The notes under the pieces are model-generated. The model was given only the letters and a program-made list of their open reading frames with translations. It did no database searches and was not told where the DNA came from. From Streptomyces lilacinus (GTDB lineage: Bacteria > Actinomycetota > Actinomycetes > Streptomycetales > Streptomycetaceae): a stretch of DNA of 6,973 nucleotides. The stretch is taken from contig KL569423.1 of assembly GCA_000715685.1 (NCBI GenBank), forward strand, positions 1-6,973, given 5' to 3'. This document shows positions 5,953 to 6,973 of this stretch, one piece after another (the first letter of the stretch is position 1; each line of letters opens with the position of its first letter). The translations under genes and the position numbers were made by a program.

Positions 5953-6282
5953 ATGAGCACGTTCAATTTCCACGGCGAGATCTCCGGGCCGAGCAACTTC
6001 GGCGACGGCGGGAAGATCGAGATCCACCATCACGGCGCCCACCCGGCCGAGGCCCTGCGCCTGGCCACCGAGCTGGTGCGGCAGCTGCGCGCCGAGGACC
6101 GGCCGGTGCTCGTCGAGCAGGCGGAAGTGGTGCGCGGCGAGCTGGTGCGCGCCGACCAGGAGCAGCGGCCCGCCGACCCGGGGCGGGTCAGGCGGGCGCT
6201 GGAGACGATCTCGATGGGCCTCACCACGGGCAGCGCGGGCCTGGCCCTCGCCCAGGAGCTGGGGCGCGTCATCGGGCTCTGA
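5953..6282 (+). CDS. Small helical protein with N-terminal N-F-G motif, partner of the upstream gene
   Basis: A 109-residue cytoplasmic protein of unknown function. Its start at ATG 5953 is supported by AGGAG at 5939-5943, and it begins 39 bases after the upstream stop, so the two genes form one operon. Residues 5-22 are the shared motif NFHGEISGPSNFGDGGKI, followed by a His-rich turn (EIHHHG, 23-28). Residues about 30-109 are predicted helices: an acidic/basic amphipathic part (PAEALRLATELVRQLRAEDR, 31-50; VLVEQAEVVRGELVRADQEQ, 52-71), the RPADPGRVRRALE segment (72-84), and a small-residue C-terminal helix (GLTTGSAGLALAQELGRVIGL, 89-109). This resembles many small actinobacterial proteins with a Gly-rich beta motif and a PGRVRxxLE helical tail, but I cannot name the family. 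Motif-mediated association with the upstream protein is inferred from the repeat. Confidence 0.85.
   Translation: MSTFNFHGEISGPSNFGDGGKIEIHHHGAHPAEALRLATELVRQLRAEDRPVLVEQAEVVRGELVRADQEQRPADPGRVRRALETISMGLTTGSAGLALAQELGRVIGL
5965..6018 (+). repeat. Copy 2 of the 18-codon direct repeat (N-terminal motif)
   Basis: This codes for residues 5-22 of the small protein and lies 162 bases, exactly 54 codons, downstream of copy 1 in the same reading frame. Conserved residues are N-F-x-G-x-I-S-G-P-S-N-F-G-x-x-G-x-I. Confidence 0.9.
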
Positions 6283-6288
6283 CGACGC

Positions 6289-6320
6289 GGGGCGGGGAGC
6301 TTCGAGAAGCCCCCCGCCCC
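6289..6320. terminator. Bidirectional terminator between convergent genes
   Basis: A 14-position stem (6289-6302 with 6307-6320) has 13 pairs and one A-C mismatch, closed by a CGAG tetraloop. It starts 7 bases after the + strand stop and 4 bases beyond the minus-strand stop, so it can serve both convergent transcripts. Confidence 0.85.
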
Positions 6321-6323
6321 CTC

Positions 6324-6956
6324 TCACTTCGCCCGTACGACGGCCGTGGCGCCGCCGAGGTCCAGCTCGAGTCCCGAGCGCAGCGGGACGGTCTGCCCCG
6401 GCGCGATCTGCTGGGTCGTGCCGTCCGACCGCGTCCCCGTCCACGCCGTCCCGGAACGGTTCGCGAGACCGAACCTGCCGGGCTTCTGCGGGTGTTCCGT
6501 CAGCTCGGCGACGAGGGTGGCGTCGCCGTAGTCGTGCCGCGTGGGCTCCGGCACCAGATGGTGCGCGTGCACCCGGGCGGCGCGCCGCAGCCGGACGTGG
6601 CGCACCGACCGCGGCGCGGGGGTGGTGAGCTCCAGCCGGGGCGGCAGCACCAGGTCGCTGCCGCAGGACCAGCAGGCACCCGCAGTGGTCTCCTCGGGCT
6701 GGGTCATGTTCTGCCGCCCGCACTGCGCGCAGTCCACGACGGCGTCCAGCACGGCCCGCAGCGCGTCGCGCCACTGCGACTCCCGCACCCGGGCCGCCGG
6801 ATCGCGCAGGCCGACGGTGAAGTTGTGCGTGAAGAGGTCCCTCAGCACGTCGGGGGCGGCGCCCCAGGTGTGGAGGACGGTGGAGTGCTCGTCGGGGGCG
6901 GGTGCGTTGGAGCTGTCCCGCGGGTCGAAGACGAACAGCGGCTGCCTGCCGTAGAG
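6324..6956 (-). CDS. C-terminal part of a TerY-P-type serine/threonine protein kinase (partial)
   Basis: The last 210 residues of a minus-strand protein whose N-terminal kinase domain lies beyond the contig end; the stop is at 6324-6326. Visible residues are counted from the edge. FVFDPRDSSN (8-17) and the W-GAAPDVLRDLFTHNFTVGLRDPAARVRESQWRDAL stretch (31-66) match the end of kinases in the actinobacterial and proteobacterial vWA/PP2C/kinase (TerY-P) phosphorylation triads. A four-cysteine zinc ribbon follows: C76-x2-C79 and C95-x2-C98. Residues about 130-210 form a beta-rich, FHA-like tail (HPQKPGRFGLANRSGTAW; IAPGQTVPLRSGLELDLGG). In such triads the kinase acts in the cytoplasm with a vWA protein and a PP2C phosphatase in stress or conflict functions. 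Translation that continues into the adapter yields the spurious start MYKRQ, which is not part of the protein. The family is recognised from memory; kinase activity cannot be seen here. Confidence 0.72.
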   Translation of the reverse strand, partial: LYGRQPLFVFDPRDSSNAPAPDEHSTVLHTWGAAPDVLRDLFTHNFTVGLRDPAARVRESQWRDALRAVLDAVVDCAQCGRQNMTQPEETTAGACWSCGSDLVLPPRLELTTPAPRSVRHVRLRRAARVHAHHLVPEPTRHDYGDATLVAELTEHPQKPGRFGLANRSGTAWTGTRSDGTTQQIAPGQTVPLRSGLELDLGGATAVVRAK

Positions 6957-6973
6957 CTGTCTCTTATACACAT
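6957..6973. other. Residual Tn5/Nextera mosaic-end adapter (sequencing artefact)
   Basis: CTGTCTCTTATACACAT equals the first 17 of the 19 bases of the Tn5 mosaic end used in transposase-based sequencing libraries. It is AT-rich against a very GC-rich background and sits exactly at the end of the sequence. It should be trimmed and does not indicate a transposon in the genome. Confidence 0.97.

Noticed and set aside
5332..6774. A 480-codon minus-strand open frame covering both genes of the motif pair and part of the kinase
   Set aside because: It overlaps three better-supported genes in other frames, crosses the terminator hairpin and has no recognisable domain.
6957..6973. A Tn5-like mobile element end
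   Set aside because: It lies exactly at the sequence edge, matches the library adapter, and there is no transposase or target duplication. It is an artefact.
1..6973. CRISPR arrays, tRNA or rRNA genes
   Set aside because: No regularly spaced repeats, cloverleaf-like sequences or rRNA signatures were seen on either strand.

Overview
The very high GC content, GC-rich third codon positions, GTG starts, a single rare TTA codon and the gene families all point to Streptomyces or a close actinobacterial relative. The window is one end of a draft contig: its last 17 bases are the Tn5/Nextera mosaic-end adapter, not genome.

Left edge (1-350): the last 25 codons of a probable malic enzyme, a strong hairpin terminator, then about 220 bases that should hold the promoter of the next operon.

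Centre (351-3815): a complete 2-methylisoborneol (2-MIB, earthy odorant) operon. It encodes an EshA-like family 2B encapsulin shell protein carrying a cyclic-nucleotide-binding-like domain, 2-methylisoborneol synthase, and geranyl diphosphate 2-C-methyltransferase. The methyltransferase makes 2-methyl-GPP from GPP and SAM, and the synthase cyclises and hydrates it to 2-MIB. The shell is expected to house the synthase. A small DUF6314-type gene (3872-4348) follows on the same strand.

Right part (4349-6282): a two-gene unit of unknown function. The first gene encodes a 494-residue protein with two predicted membrane helices and a TTA codon at codon 6, which suggests bldA control. The second encodes a 109-residue helical protein. 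The C-terminus of the first and the N-terminus of the second carry the same 18-residue Gly/Asn-rich motif (N-F-x-G-x-I-S-G-P-S-N-F-G-x-x-G-x-I). This layout resembles the paired amyloid-signalling motifs of bacterial and fungal receptor/effector gene pairs, and is the best candidate here for an undescribed system.

Right edge (6283-6973): a bidirectional hairpin terminator, then the 3' part of a minus-strand gene for a TerY-P-type serine/threonine kinase tail (zinc ribbon plus a beta-rich C-terminal domain), cut by the contig end and the adapter.
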